Assembly: GCF_020740895.1 (NCBI RefSeq) | Contig: NZ_JAILXP010000006.1 | Span: forward strand, 1 to 51,744 | Direction: 5' to 3' | DNA length: 51,744 nucleotides | Source: Streptomyces sp. UNOB3_S3 | GTDB taxonomy: Bacteria; Actinomycetota; Actinomycetes; Streptomycetales; Streptomycetaceae | Shown here: positions 34,550 to 43,344 of the stretch, piece after piece | How positions within the stretch are numbered: position 1 is the first letter of the stretch | How the letters are laid out: each line of letters starts with the position of its first letter | Translations under genes and position numbers: made by a program | The notes under the pieces: generated by a model | Told to the model about the DNA's origin: nothing | What the model saw: only the letters and a program-made list of their open reading frames with translations | The model's database searches: none

Positions 34550-35701
34550 ATGATGTCCTCGGTGGACCGGGACCGCCTCCAGGCCGTCCTGGAGGCCCTG
34601 CCGTCCGGCGCGCTCCTCCAGAGCCCGGCCGACGAGGTGCTCGCCGTCAACCGCCGGTTCGTCGCCATGTTCGACCTCGACGGAAAGGCCGATCTCTCCC
34701 CCGGCGCCCCCATGCGGCCGGTCGTCCCGCTCGTCCGGGCGTTCTACACCACCGATGTCTCCCTGCCCCACACCCCGGACGAGATCCTGGCCCGCCGCCA
34801 CGTCCACCGCGTCGCCGAGATCCCGCTGGCCGACGGACGGACCATCCGCCGCCGGATCGAGCCGCTGCGCAGGAACAGCACCTACCTGGGCGCCCTGTGG
34901 ACGTTCACGGACATCAGCGACGTCAAACGGCGCGAACGCGATCTGAAGCGCGACAACGCCGCGCTGACCGAGCTGGCCCGCCAGCGCAACGCCTTCACCG
35001 CCGCCGCCTCCCACGAGCTGCGCACCCCGCTCACCTCCATCAGCAGCTTCGGCGAACTCCTGGCCGACCCCGCCTTCGGCACCCTCACCGACGAGCAGGC
35101 CTCGTTCCTCGACGCCATCCGGCGCAACGCCGGACGGATGCAGCGGGTGATCTCCGACCTGCTGCTGACCACCCGGATGCGGGCGGTCGGGCCCGAGCTG
35201 GAGTTCGCCCCCGTGGACGTGCCCGACATGCTGGCCGAGGCCCTGCTGGACCACATGGGGGAGCTGGAGGCGGCGGGCGTCTTCGCCGTCCTGGACTGCG
35301 AGGGCGGACCCGCCCTGCGCGGCGACCGCCACCGGCTCCGGCACGTGATCGGCAATCTGCTGGAGAACGCCGCGAAGTTCACCCCGGCCGGCGGCCGGGT
35401 CGGCATCACGGCCGCGCCCCGGGGCGTCCACTGGGACATCGAGGTCGCCGACACCGGGATCGGCATCCCCGAGAAGTACCGCCACGAGATCTTCACCGGC
35501 TTCGTCCGCGCCCCCAACGCCCGCTCCGGCGGCTACCCCGGCACCGGCCTCGGCCTCGCCATCGGCCGCACGGTCGTCGAACGGCACGGCGGCACGATCG
35601 CCGTCGGCGGCCGCGAGGGCGAGGGCGCGGTCTTCCGCATCCGGCTGCCGATCGCGGGCCCGCCGCCGGACGCTCCGGACGACGCGGGCGTCATGCCATG
35701 A
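34550..35701 (+). CDS. Soluble PAS-type sensor histidine kinase
   Basis: A 383-residue kinase. The N-terminal PAS-like domain covers about residues 5-125. The HisKA box AAASHELRTPLTSISSFG holds the phosphoacceptor H155, and HATPase_c follows with NLLENAAKFTPAGG, DTGIGIPEKY and GTGLGLAIGRTVVE. No membrane helix or signal peptide is visible, so it probably senses a cytoplasmic signal. ATG at 34550 is chosen because GGAGG lies 8 nt upstream; an ATG at 34535 overlaps that site. Its stop overlaps the start of the response-regulator gene (ATGA), forming a coupled two-component pair ahead of the glycan genes. Confidence 0.92.
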   Translation: MMSSVDRDRLQAVLEALPSGALLQSPADEVLAVNRRFVAMFDLDGKADLSPGAPMRPVVPLVRAFYTTDVSLPHTPDEILARRHVHRVAEIPLADGRTIRRRIEPLRRNSTYLGALWTFTDISDVKRRERDLKRDNAALTELARQRNAFTAAASHELRTPLTSISSFGELLADPAFGTLTDEQASFLDAIRRNAGRMQRVISDLLLTTRMRAVGPELEFAPVDVPDMLAEALLDHMGELEAAGVFAVLDCEGGPALRGDRHRLRHVIGNLLENAAKFTPAGGRVGITAAPRGVHWDIEVADTGIGIPEKYRHEIFTGFVRAPNARSGGYPGTGLGLAIGRTVVERHGGTIAVGGREGEGAVFRIRLPIAGPPPDAPDDAGVMP

Positions 35702-36384
35702 CCACCCCCGTCCTGGTCGTCGAGGACGACCCCGACCTCGCCCTCGCCCTGCGCGTCCTGCTCACCCGCAGCGGCTACGAGGTCGTGGCCGCCGACGACG
35801 GCAGGGAGGCGCTGCGGCTGCTGTTCGCCGAACGCCCCGCGCTGATGATCCTCGACATCGGCCTGCCCGGCCTCGACGGCTGGGAGGTGCTGGAGCGCAC
35901 CCGGGACATGAGCGACCTGCCCGTGCTCCTGCTCACCGCGCGGGGCGCCGAGAGCGACCGCGTGCGCGGCCTGCGCGCCGGCGCGGACGACTACCTCCCC
36001 AAGCCCTTCGGCAACGAGGAGCTCCTCGCCCGCGTCGAGGCGCTGCTGCGCCGCAGCGCGCCCACCCGCTGGGCCGGCGACTCCTTCGGCGACGACGGGC
36101 TGCGCCTGGTGCCCGAGCGCCGCTCGGCGGTGTGGCAGGGCCACGAGACCCGGCTCAGCGACATCGAGTACCGCCTGCTCCAGGTCCTCGTCCGCAACCG
36201 GGGCCGGGTGATCACCACCGATCAGCTCCTCGACCGCGTCTGGGACGACCCGGAGGGCACCGGCCGGGAGCGGGTGAAGTTCGCGGTGCTGCGGCTGCGG
36301 CGCAAGCTCCGGCAGGCGGCGGGCGACGAGGCGGCGGACCCCCTGGAGGCGGTCCGGGGGCTGGGCTACCGCTACCGGGCGTGA
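35698..36384 (+). CDS. OmpR/PhoB-family response regulator
   Basis: A 228-residue regulator. The receiver domain has acidic pocket VVEDDPD, phospho-acceptor D53 (LILDIGLPGLDGWEVL type), T80 and K102 (LPKPFGNEE). The C-terminal winged helix ends RVKFAVLRLRRKLR...VRGLGYRYRA, the OmpR/PhoB DNA-binding pattern. It is coupled to the kinase by a 4-nt overlap. Likely targets are the downstream epimerase and glycosyltransferases and its own promoter; this is inferred from adjacency. Confidence 0.94.
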   Translation: MTTPVLVVEDDPDLALALRVLLTRSGYEVVAADDGREALRLLFAERPALMILDIGLPGLDGWEVLERTRDMSDLPVLLLTARGAESDRVRGLRAGADDYLPKPFGNEELLARVEALLRRSAPTRWAGDSFGDDGLRLVPERRSAVWQGHETRLSDIEYRLLQVLVRNRGRVITTDQLLDRVWDDPEGTGRERVKFAVLRLRRKLRQAAGDEAADPLEAVRGLGYRYRA

Positions 36385-36405
36385 AGGGCCGATTCCAGCC
36401 CGCTC

Positions 36406-36421
36406 CGGGACCAAAGTCCCG
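36406..36421 (+). terminator. Small hairpin after the response regulator
   Basis: CGGGAC (36406-36411) and GTCCCG (36416-36421) flank a CAAA loop. With only 6 pairs this is a weak terminator or attenuator. A C/A-rich, G-poor tract (36437-36485) follows it. Confidence 0.4.
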
Positions 36422-36526
36422 AAATCCGTTCGCTACCGTCCCGCAACCAAACCCCATCCAACCCGGCAACCAAGACAACCCACTCTCTGGAACTGTCACC
36501 GCCCCCGACAGCCCCAGGAGCCCCGC

Positions 36527-37654
36527 ATGTCCCTGCCGCCCCGCAGCATCGCGATCGTTCTCGGTACGCGCCCCGAGCTGGTCAAGCTCACCGACCTTGT
36601 GCGCCTCCTGGGACCTGCCGCTCACCTGGTGCACACCGGTCAGCACTACGACGAGGAGCTGTCCGGCCGCTTCCTGACCGAGCTGGGCCTGCCCGAGCCG
36701 ACCTTCCTCACCGGTGTCGGCGGGCAGCCGCGCGCCGTGCAGATATCCGCCGCCCTCGCCCAGCTCGACGAGCTGTTCACCGCCGAGCCGCCGCTGGCCG
36801 TCGTCGTCCAGGGCGACACCAACGCCGCCCTCGCCGGCGCGCTGGCCGCCAACGCCCGCGACATCCCGCTGCTGCACGTCGAGGCCGGTCTGCGCAGCCA
36901 CGACCGCAACATGCCCGAGGAGCACAACCGGGTGCTCATCGACAGCATCGCCGACGTGCTCTGCGCCGCCACCGAGGACAACCGCGCCAACCTCCTCGCC
37001 GAGGGCGTCGCCGACTCCCGGATCGCCCTCACCGGCAACACCGTCGTCGAGGCCGTCCACAACCAGCTCCCCGGCGCGAACGAGCGCGCGGCGCTGCTGG
37101 ACCGGCACGGGCTGACCGCCGACGGCTACGTCCTGGCGACCGTCCACCGGCCGGAGAACACCGACTCGGCCGAGGCCCTGCGGGCGATCCTGACCGAGCT
37201 GGCCGCCCTCGCGGCCCCCGGCCGCCCGGTCGTCCTGCCGCTCCACCCGCGCACCCGCGCCCGTATCGAGGCCGCCGGCCTGCTGGACCTGCTGGCCCCG
37301 CTGACGGTGACGGCACCGCTCGGCTACTCCGAGTTCCTGGCCCTCGCCCGGCACTCCGCCCTGCTGGTCTCGGACTCCGGCGGCATCCAGGAGGAGTGCA
37401 CGGTCCTCGGCCGCCCGCTGGTCGTCGTCCGCCGCTCCACCGAGCGCCCGGAGGCCATGACGGACTTCGCGGACCTGGTCGAGCCGGGCCGCGCCATCGG
37501 CGAGGCGGCGCGCCGCCGCCTCGCGGAGGGCCCGGAGGGCCTCGCCCGCCTGGCCGCCCTGCCGAGCCCGTTCGGGGACGGGCTGGCGTCGGACCGCATC
37601 GTGGCACTGCTGGCCGCCGTGGCGGCCCCCGCGGAACTGGCCGCCGCCGCGTAG
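36527..37654 (+). CDS. wecB: UDP-N-acetylglucosamine 2-epimerase (non-hydrolysing)
   Basis: A 375-residue GT-B-fold epimerase converting UDP-GlcNAc to UDP-ManNAc for surface polysaccharides. Signatures: IVLGTRPELVKLTDLVRLL, HTGQHYDEELS, VVVQGDTNAAL, HVEAGLRSHDRNMPEEHNR, TVHRPENTDS and the UDP-binding VSDSGGIQEECTVLG. ATG at 36527 has AGGAG 6-9 nt upstream. It follows the two-component genes after 142 nt and precedes two membrane glycan genes, which would use the activated sugar or a derivative. Confidence 0.94.
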   Translation: MSLPPRSIAIVLGTRPELVKLTDLVRLLGPAAHLVHTGQHYDEELSGRFLTELGLPEPTFLTGVGGQPRAVQISAALAQLDELFTAEPPLAVVVQGDTNAALAGALAANARDIPLLHVEAGLRSHDRNMPEEHNRVLIDSIADVLCAATEDNRANLLAEGVADSRIALTGNTVVEAVHNQLPGANERAALLDRHGLTADGYVLATVHRPENTDSAEALRAILTELAALAAPGRPVVLPLHPRTRARIEAAGLLDLLAPLTVTAPLGYSEFLALARHSALLVSDSGGIQEECTVLGRPLVVVRRSTERPEAMTDFADLVEPGRAIGEAARRRLAEGPEGLARLAALPSPFGDGLASDRIVALLAAVAAPAELAAAA

Positions 37655-37680
37655 CGGCACCGCCGCGCGCGACGCACCCC

Positions 37681-37710
37681 GCACGCGACGCCCCGGCACG
37701 CGACGCCCCC
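37681..37710. repeat. Two tandem 15-bp repeats in the wecB-glycosyltransferase gap
   Basis: GCACGCGACGCCCCG (37681-37695) and GCACGCGACGCCCCC (37696-37710) are adjacent, and a degenerate copy (GCGCGCGACGCACC) precedes them. Confidence 0.65.
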
Positions 37711-37753
37711 GCAGCAAGCCCGCACCCACCCACGCCCGGAGCCGTACCCCCGC

Positions 37754-39118
37754 ATGTTCTCCAGCCCCTTCCTCCTCGCCTTCCCCTTCTTCCTCCTCGT
37801 CTGCTTCCTGCTCTACTGGGCCGGCGCCCGCCACGCGTACACCCGGCGCCCCGCCGTCGAGAACGGCAGCCCCGACGCCTTCGACTGGCACTTCTTCGTC
37901 CCCTGCCGTGACGAGGAGGCCGTCGTCGGCACCACCGTCGCACGGCTGCGCGCCGACCACCCGGGCGCGCACGTCTGGGTCATCGACGACGACAGCGAGG
38001 ACCGCACCGGCGCCATCGTCGCCGCCCTCGCCGACGAGGACCGCCGCGTCCACCTCGTCAGCCGGCGACGCCCCAACGCCCGCCAGGGCAAGGGCGCCGC
38101 GCTCAACGCCGCGTACGACGAGCTGAACCAGTTCCTGTCCGAGGACGCCGACCGCGAGCGCGTCGTCGTGTGCGTCATCGACGCCGACGGCCAGCTCGAC
38201 CCGCACGCCCTCGCCCGCGTCAGCGGCCCCCAGGGCTTCGGCGACCCCGAGACCGGCGGCGTCCAGGTCAGCGTCCGGATGCGCAACACCGAGGACCCGC
38301 GCCCGCTGCCCGACCGCGGCCGGATCGCCAACGCCTTCGCCCGTCTGCTGGTGCGCATGCAGGACATGGAGTTCTCCGTCTCCAACGCCGGCATGCAGCT
38401 GCTGCGCGGCCGCACCGGCTCCGTCGGCCTGGGCGGCAACGGCCAGTTCACCCGCCTCGCCTCCCTGGACCGCATCGCCGCCGCCGAGCGCCGCCCCTGG
38501 CAGCGCGGCGCGCTGCTGGAGGACTACGAGCTGGGCCTGCACATGATCCTCAACGGTGACCGGATATCCCACATAGCCGACACCTGGGTCTCCCAGGAGG
38601 GCCTCCCCCACGGCCGCCGGTTCCTCACCCAGCGCACCCGCTGGGCCCAGGGCAACCTCCAGTGCGTCCGCTACGCGCCGCGCATCGTCTCCTCCCGCCA
38701 CTACGGCGGCAAGGGCGTCCTGGAGACGCTCTACACCTTCCTCCAGCCCGTCGCCCACCTGGTCACCCTCGCGCTGTGCGCGGTCATGTTCACCCTGCTG
38801 GGCATCACCGCCGCCGAGGACGGCGTGGGCGAGGCGTTCGGCGGCATGCTGGCCCTGTGGCCGCTGGTGATCGCCCTGGCCGTGGTCTCCGTGACCCCGT
38901 TCGTCCTGTGGGGCCCGGTCTACCGCCGCGACCGCGCCGCCGACCGCTCGCTGCTGACCACCCTGCTGTGGGGCCTGGCGCTGTGGCTGTACGCCTACCA
39001 TCTCTTCCCGGCGTCCGCCCGTGGCTTCGTCCGGATGCTGCGCGGCCGCAACGGCTGGGCCAAGACCCGCCGCAACGCGGAGAGCACCACCTCCGGCCCG
39101 GTGGCCATCGAGGCCTGA
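37754..39118 (+). CDS. Membrane family 2 glycosyltransferase, processive type
   Basis: A 454-residue GT2 enzyme. An N-terminal helix (about 3-25) leads to a GT-A domain with HFFVPCRDEEAVVGTT, VIDDDSEDRTG, the metal-binding VIDADGQLD, the acidic LLEDYELGLHM and QRTRWAQGN (QxxRW). Three or four C-terminal helices follow. The D-DxD-ED-QxxRW set is that of processive synthases such as cellulose, hyaluronan or poly-GlcNAc synthases. Together with the upstream epimerase, a ManNAc- or GlcNAc-containing polymer is a reasonable guess; the product is not determinable from sequence. ATG at 37754 lacks a strong Shine-Dalgarno. Confidence 0.9.
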   Translation: MFSSPFLLAFPFFLLVCFLLYWAGARHAYTRRPAVENGSPDAFDWHFFVPCRDEEAVVGTTVARLRADHPGAHVWVIDDDSEDRTGAIVAALADEDRRVHLVSRRRPNARQGKGAALNAAYDELNQFLSEDADRERVVVCVIDADGQLDPHALARVSGPQGFGDPETGGVQVSVRMRNTEDPRPLPDRGRIANAFARLLVRMQDMEFSVSNAGMQLLRGRTGSVGLGGNGQFTRLASLDRIAAAERRPWQRGALLEDYELGLHMILNGDRISHIADTWVSQEGLPHGRRFLTQRTRWAQGNLQCVRYAPRIVSSRHYGGKGVLETLYTFLQPVAHLVTLALCAVMFTLLGITAAEDGVGEAFGGMLALWPLVIALAVVSVTPFVLWGPVYRRDRAADRSLLTTLLWGLALWLYAYHLFPASARGFVRMLRGRNGWAKTRRNAESTTSGPVAIEA

Positions 39119-39191
39119 GCCGCCCTCGCGCGACACCACTCCGCGCGAAACCATGAGTTCGGTCACAGAACCGACCGATGAGGCAACCTTC

Positions 39192-39261
39192 CGCTCCGTT
39201 CCGCCATCTGACCGCCGGTGATATTTATGCCCGGAACGGTTCCGGGTGGCGGAACGGAGCG
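39192..39261. promoter_or_regulatory. Nested inverted repeats around the start of the GT-C-like gene
   Basis: CGCTCCGTTCCGCCA (39192-39206) is perfectly inverted at 39247-39261. Inside it lies a 15-bp palindrome, CCGGAAC-G-GTTCCGG (39231-39245), and an AT-rich ATATTTATGC (39221-39230) that could be a -10 element. The right outer arm covers the GTG at 39246 and the GGAG upstream of the GTG at 39264. Confidence 0.6.
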
Positions 39262-40484
39262 TTGTGCGCACACCACAACTCAGCAACAGAACGCATTTGC
39301 TGCTGCTCACGGGGTGGGCAGTGCTCTGGTTCATCGTCGTGGAGCCCAGCGGCGGCTTTTCCTGGCACTATCTGCGCACCGGCGGTGAACTGATCTACGA
39401 CGGGGGCACGTCCGGCGACGGCGGCCTCAACCTCTACGCGCGCCACCCCGAGCTCCAGATGGGCCCCGTCAGCTTCCTGGTGGCCGGCCTCTTCAACCCC
39501 TTCCCGGCCATGGTCGGCCAGGTGCTGGCCGAGGCCCTGATGTCCCTGCTGGGCCTGGTGATCCTGGTCCTGGCGGGCCGCAGCGCCGCCCGGCACCTCC
39601 TGGGCACCGGCACCAACCACCAGCGGCTGCGGCAGCGGGTCCTCATCGCGGGCCTGGCCTTCATCCCCATGTGGATCGAGGTCTCGGTCCGTTTCGCGCA
39701 TCTGGACGACGTCCTCGCGCTCTTCTTCACCGCGCTCGCGGTGTACTACCTGACGCACTGCAACGCGGCCGCGACCGGCATCTGCATGGCCCTGGCCCTG
39801 GACTCCAAGCCGACCGCGCTGGCCTTCCTGCCGCTGCTGCTGGCGCTGCCCAAGGAGCGGTGGCTGCGCGCGGGACTGTGGTGCGTGGGTCTGGTGGCCG
39901 TCGCCTGGCTGCCGTTCTTCCTCGTCGACCCGCACTCCTTCGCCGCCGCGAAGTTCACCATCCCCAACAGCCCGGCCTCCGCGCTGCGCTGGCTGGGCGG
40001 CAACACACCCGAGACCCCGAACTGGGCCCGCCCCGCCCAGGCCGCGCTCGGTCTCGCCCTGGGGGCGATCGCCGTCTGGCGCGGCCGCTGGGCGGCCGTC
40101 ATCCTGCTGGGCGCCAACGCCCGGATCGTCCTCGACCCCAGCGTCTACACCTACTACACGGCCTCCGTGCTGCTCGGCACCCTGCTGTGGGACGTCTGCG
40201 GCCAGCGGCGGCTGGTGCCGTGGTGGAGCTGGATCGCGCTGTTGGTGCTCTACGGCAGCGTGTTCGTGGTGCCCGACGAGTCGGCCAAGGGCCTGATCCG
40301 GCTGGGCTTCGTGGTGGTGTCCACGGCGTATGTGCTCCTCGCCCCCGTACGGGACCGGCGGGACCGCAATCAGCACAGACTCCTCGACCGGGTGGAGGAG
40401 GAGCCCCTGGAGGGACCGTGGGGGCCCATGTGGGACCCGGGACGGACGAGGCCGTGGGAGGCACGGCCGATCACCGAGCGCTGA
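39246..40484 (+). CDS. Polytopic membrane protein, GT-C/GT87-like
   Basis: A 412-residue protein with about nine hydrophobic helices and a charged C-terminal tail. The family is not certain. Alternating helices, an acidic/aromatic first loop (NLYARHPELQMG) and an early second-half RFAHLDDVLALFF resemble polyprenyl-phosphate-sugar-dependent GT-C enzymes such as DUF2029/GT87. Adjacency to the GT2 and epimerase genes supports a glycan role. GTG at 39246 is listed; GTG at 39264, with GGAG 4 nt upstream, is an equally good alternative (406 aa). The start lies inside nested inverted repeats. Confidence 0.75.
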   Translation: MAERSVVRTPQLSNRTHLLLLTGWAVLWFIVVEPSGGFSWHYLRTGGELIYDGGTSGDGGLNLYARHPELQMGPVSFLVAGLFNPFPAMVGQVLAEALMSLLGLVILVLAGRSAARHLLGTGTNHQRLRQRVLIAGLAFIPMWIEVSVRFAHLDDVLALFFTALAVYYLTHCNAAATGICMALALDSKPTALAFLPLLLALPKERWLRAGLWCVGLVAVAWLPFFLVDPHSFAAAKFTIPNSPASALRWLGGNTPETPNWARPAQAALGLALGAIAVWRGRWAAVILLGANARIVLDPSVYTYYTASVLLGTLLWDVCGQRRLVPWWSWIALLVLYGSVFVVPDESAKGLIRLGFVVVSTAYVLLAPVRDRRDRNQHRLLDRVEEEPLEGPWGPMWDPGRTRPWEARPITER

Positions 40485-40508
40485 TCCCGTTCCTTATGGC
40501 ATACGGCC

Positions 40509-40550
40509 GCGGCCGGGTCACCCCCACCGGTGTGGGGATGACCCGGCCGC
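40509..40550. terminator. Bidirectional terminator between the GT-C-like gene and valS
   Basis: GCGGCCGGGTCA (40509-40520) and TGACCCGGCCGC (40539-40550) are perfect 12-bp arms, extended inside by CCCCAC/GTGGGG to about 18 bp. It serves the convergent transcripts. Confidence 0.85.
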
Positions 40551-40577
40551 GCTGTTTCAGGCCTCGGGCGTCGGGCG

Positions 40578-43214
40578 TCAGGCGCCCGGGAGCGACGCGA
40601 GCTGAGCGCTGATCCGCTCGATGTCGGCCTCGGCCGTCGCCAGCCGCGTACGGATCTTCTCCACGGCGACCTCGGCGGCCTTGGCCAGGAAGGCCTCGTT
40701 GCCCAGCTTGGCCGTGGCCTGCGCCTTCTCCTTCTCGGCCGCGGCCAGCGCCTTGGCCAGGCGCTTGCGCTCGGCCTCGACGTCGATCGTGCCGGACAGG
40801 TCGAGGGCGACCGTGGCACCGGCGACCGGGAGGGTCGCGGTGGCGTGGAAGCCGTCCTCGGCGGGCTGGAGGCGCAGCAGCTGACGGATCGCGCCCTCGT
40901 GGGCGGCGAGCGTCGTGCCCGACAGGTCGAGCTTCGCCGGGACGCGCTGGCCGGGCTGGAGGCCCTGGTCGGCGCGGAAGCGGCGGACCTCGGTGATCAC
41001 CTGCTGGAGGTTCTCGATCTCGGCCTCGGCGGCGGCGTCACGGAAGCCCGAGTCCTTCGGCCAGTCGGCGACGACGACCGACTCCTTGCCCGTGAGCGTG
41101 GTCCACAGCGTCTCGGTGACGAAGGGCACGACCGGGTGGAGGAGCTTGAGGGTGACGTCCAGGACCTCGCCGAGGACGCGCGCGGAGACCTCGGCCTGCT
41201 CGCCGCCCGCCATGAAGGTCGTCTTCGACAGCTCGACGTACCAGTCGAAGACCTCGTCCCACGCGAAGTGGAAGAGGGAGTCGGACAACTTCGCGAACTG
41301 GTAGTCGTCGTAGAAGGCGTCGACCTCGGCGACCGTCGCGTTGAGGCGCGACATGATCCAGCGGTCGGTGGCCGACATCTGCTCGACCGGCGGCAGCTCG
41401 CCCTCGACCGTCGCGCCGTTCATCATCGCGAAGCGCGTGGCGTTCCAGATCTTGTTGGCGAAGTTGCGCGAGCCCTGGACCCAGTCCTCGCCGATCGGCA
41501 CGTCGACGCCGGGGTTGGCACCACGCGCGAGCGTGAAGCGGACGGCGTCGGAGCCGTACTTGTCCATCCAGTCCAGCGGGTTGACCGCGTTGCCGAAGGA
41601 CTTCGACATCTTCTTGCCGAACTGGTCGCGGACCATGCCGTGGAGGGCGATGGTGTGGAACGGCGGGGTGCCGTCCATCGCGTACAGGCCGAACATCATC
41701 ATCCGGACGACCCAGAAGAAGAGGATGTCGTAGCCGGTGACGAGGACGGAGTTCGGATAGAACTTCTCGACGCTCTCGGTCTTCTCGGGCCAGCCGAGCG
41801 TGGAGAACGGCCACAGGCCGGAGGAGAACCAGGTGTCGAGGACGTCGGTCTCCTGGTGCCAGCCCTCGCCGGCGGGCGGCTGCTCGTCCGGGCCGACGCA
41901 GACCATCTCGCCGTCCGGGCCGTACCAGACCGGGATGCGGTGGCCCCACCACAGCTGACGCGAGATGCACCAGTCGTGGAGGTTGTCGACCCAGTCGAAG
42001 TACCGCTTCTCCATCTCCTGCGGGTGGATCTTGACCTGGCCGTCGCGGACGGCGTCGGCGGCGGCCTTGGCCAGCGGGGCGGTCTTCACCCACCACTGCA
42101 TGGACTGACGCGGCTCCAGCGTTGTCTTGCAGCGCGAGCAGTGGCCCACGGAGTGGGTGTACGGGCGCTTCTCGGCGACGATCCGGCCCTCGGCGCGCAG
42201 GGCGCCGACGATCGCGGAGCGGGCCTCGAAGCGGTCCAGGCCGAGGAAGGGCCCGTGGGCGGTGATCACGCCGTGCTCGTCGAGGACGGTGATCGACGGC
42301 AGGTCGTGCCGTCGCCCGATCTCGAAGTCGTTCGGGTCGTGGGCGGGGGTGACCTTGACGGCACCCGTGCCGAACTCGGGGTCGACGTGCTCGTCGGCGA
42401 CGACCGGGATACGGCGGCCGGTCAGCGGCAGCTCGATCTCGGTGCCGACGAGGTGCTTGTAGCGCTCGTCCTCGGGGTGAACGGCCACGGCGGTGTCGCC
42501 GAGCATCGTCTCGGCGCGGGTCGTGGCGACGACGATGGAGGAGTCACCCTCGCCGTAGCGGATGGAGACGAGCTCGCCGTCGTCGTCCTGGTACTCCACC
42601 TCAATGTCGGAGATGGCGGTCAGGCAGCGCGGGCACCAGTTGATGATGCGCTCGGCGCGGTAGATCAGCTCGTCGTCGTAGAGCTTCTTGAAGATCGTCT
42701 GGACGGCCTTGGACAGGCCTTCGTCCATGGTGAAGCGCTCGCGCGACCACGCCACGCCGTCACCCAGACGACGCATCTGCCCGGAGATCTGGCCGCCGGA
42801 CTCATCCTTCCACTGCCAGACACGCTCGACGAACGCCTCACGGCCGAGGTCGTGACGGGACTTGCCCTCCTTGGCCAGCTCGCGCTCGACCACGTTCTGC
42901 GTGGCGATACCGGCGTGGTCCATGCCGGGCTGCCACAGGACCTCGTAGCCCTGCATGCGCTTGCGGCGGGTGAGGGCGTCGATCAGCGTGTGCTCGAAGG
43001 CGTGGCCCAGGTGGAGGGAGCCCGTGACGTTCGGCGGGGGGATGACGATGGTGTACGGCTCTTTGTCGCTCTTGGCGTCGGCCTCGAAGTAGCCCCGCTC
43101 TACCCAGCGCTCGTACAGCGGCCCCTCTACCTCGGCCGGCGCGTACTGGGTCGGCAGTTCGGGGTTGCTGTCGTTCGGCCCGCGGTCGGGGCTCTGCTGA
43201 GTGTTCTCGGTCAC
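40578..43214 (-). CDS. valS: Valyl-tRNA synthetase
   Basis: An 878-residue class I synthetase. HIGH region [19 protein letters not shown]; zinc-binding pairs WCPRCLT and HCSRCKTT in the editing/insert region; editing domain [21 protein letters not shown] motif [20 protein letters not shown]-terminal coiled coil ([20 protein letters not shown]) binds tRNA. GTG at 43212-43214 begins MTENTQQSP; a longer frame to 43295 lacks family support. TAGAAT ends 7 nt before this GTG and no Shine-Dalgarno is present, so the mRNA is probably leaderless. Confidence 0.98.
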   Translation of the reverse strand: MTENTQQSPDRGPNDSNPELPTQYAPAEVEGPLYERWVERGYFEADAKSDKEPYTIVIPPPNVTGSLHLGHAFEHTLIDALTRRKRMQGYEVLWQPGMDHAGIATQNVVERELAKEGKSRHDLGREAFVERVWQWKDESGGQISGQMRRLGDGVAWSRERFTMDEGLSKAVQTIFKKLYDDELIYRAERIINWCPRCLTAISDIEVEYQDDDGELVSIRYGEGDSSIVVATTRAETMLGDTAVAVHPEDERYKHLVGTEIELPLTGRRIPVVADEHVDPEFGTGAVKVTPAHDPNDFEIGRRHDLPSITVLDEHGVITAHGPFLGLDRFEARSAIVGALRAEGRIVAEKRPYTHSVGHCSRCKTTLEPRQSMQWWVKTAPLAKAAADAVRDGQVKIHPQEMEKRYFDWVDNLHDWCISRQLWWGHRIPVWYGPDGEMVCVGPDEQPPAGEGWHQETDVLDTWFSSGLWPFSTLGWPEKTESVEKFYPNSVLVTGYDILFFWVVRMMMFGLYAMDGTPPFHTIALHGMVRDQFGKKMSKSFGNAVNPLDWMDKYGSDAVRFTLARGANPGVDVPIGEDWVQGSRNFANKIWNATRFAMMNGATVEGELPPVEQMSATDRWIMSRLNATVAEVDAFYDDYQFAKLSDSLFHFAWDEVFDWYVELSKTTFMAGGEQAEVSARVLGEVLDVTLKLLHPVVPFVTETLWTTLTGKESVVVADWPKDSGFRDAAAEAEIENLQQVITEVRRFRADQGLQPGQRVPAKLDLSGTTLAAHEGAIRQLLRLQPAEDGFHATATLPVAGATVALDLSGTIDVEAERKRLAKALAAAEKEKAQATAKLGNEAFLAKAAEVAVEKIRTRLATAEADIERISAQLASLPGA

Positions 43215-43221
43215 GGACCGA

Positions 43222-43227
43222 ATTCTA
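43222..43227 (-). promoter_or_regulatory. -10 element of a leaderless valS transcript
   Basis: On the minus strand TAGAAT is followed by 7 nt and the GTG at 43214. This spacing puts the transcription start at the GTG. No convincing -35 hexamer is visible 16-18 nt further up. Confidence 0.5.
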
Positions 43228-43344
43228 CGGGGAGGGGCCGACAGCTCACGAACCCGTTTCCGCCCCGCCGCATGGCTCGAATAAGCGATCGACAAAGATG
43301 ACGTGCACCTGACCCAGGCACGACCAGTACGCGAGAGAGCGACG

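Noticed and set aside
36212-39334. A 1040-codon minus-strand frame opposite the regulator, wecB and GT2 genes
   Set aside because: Antisense shadow of well-identified plus-strand genes; no ribosome site and no recognisable domain.
34408-40484. A secondary-metabolite gene cluster
   Set aside because: No synthase, tailoring or resistance genes; the content fits surface glycan synthesis.
43215-43344. T-box riboswitch for valS
   Set aside because: No specifier stem or T-box consensus is visible, and a TAGAAT seven bases before the GTG points to a leaderless message.
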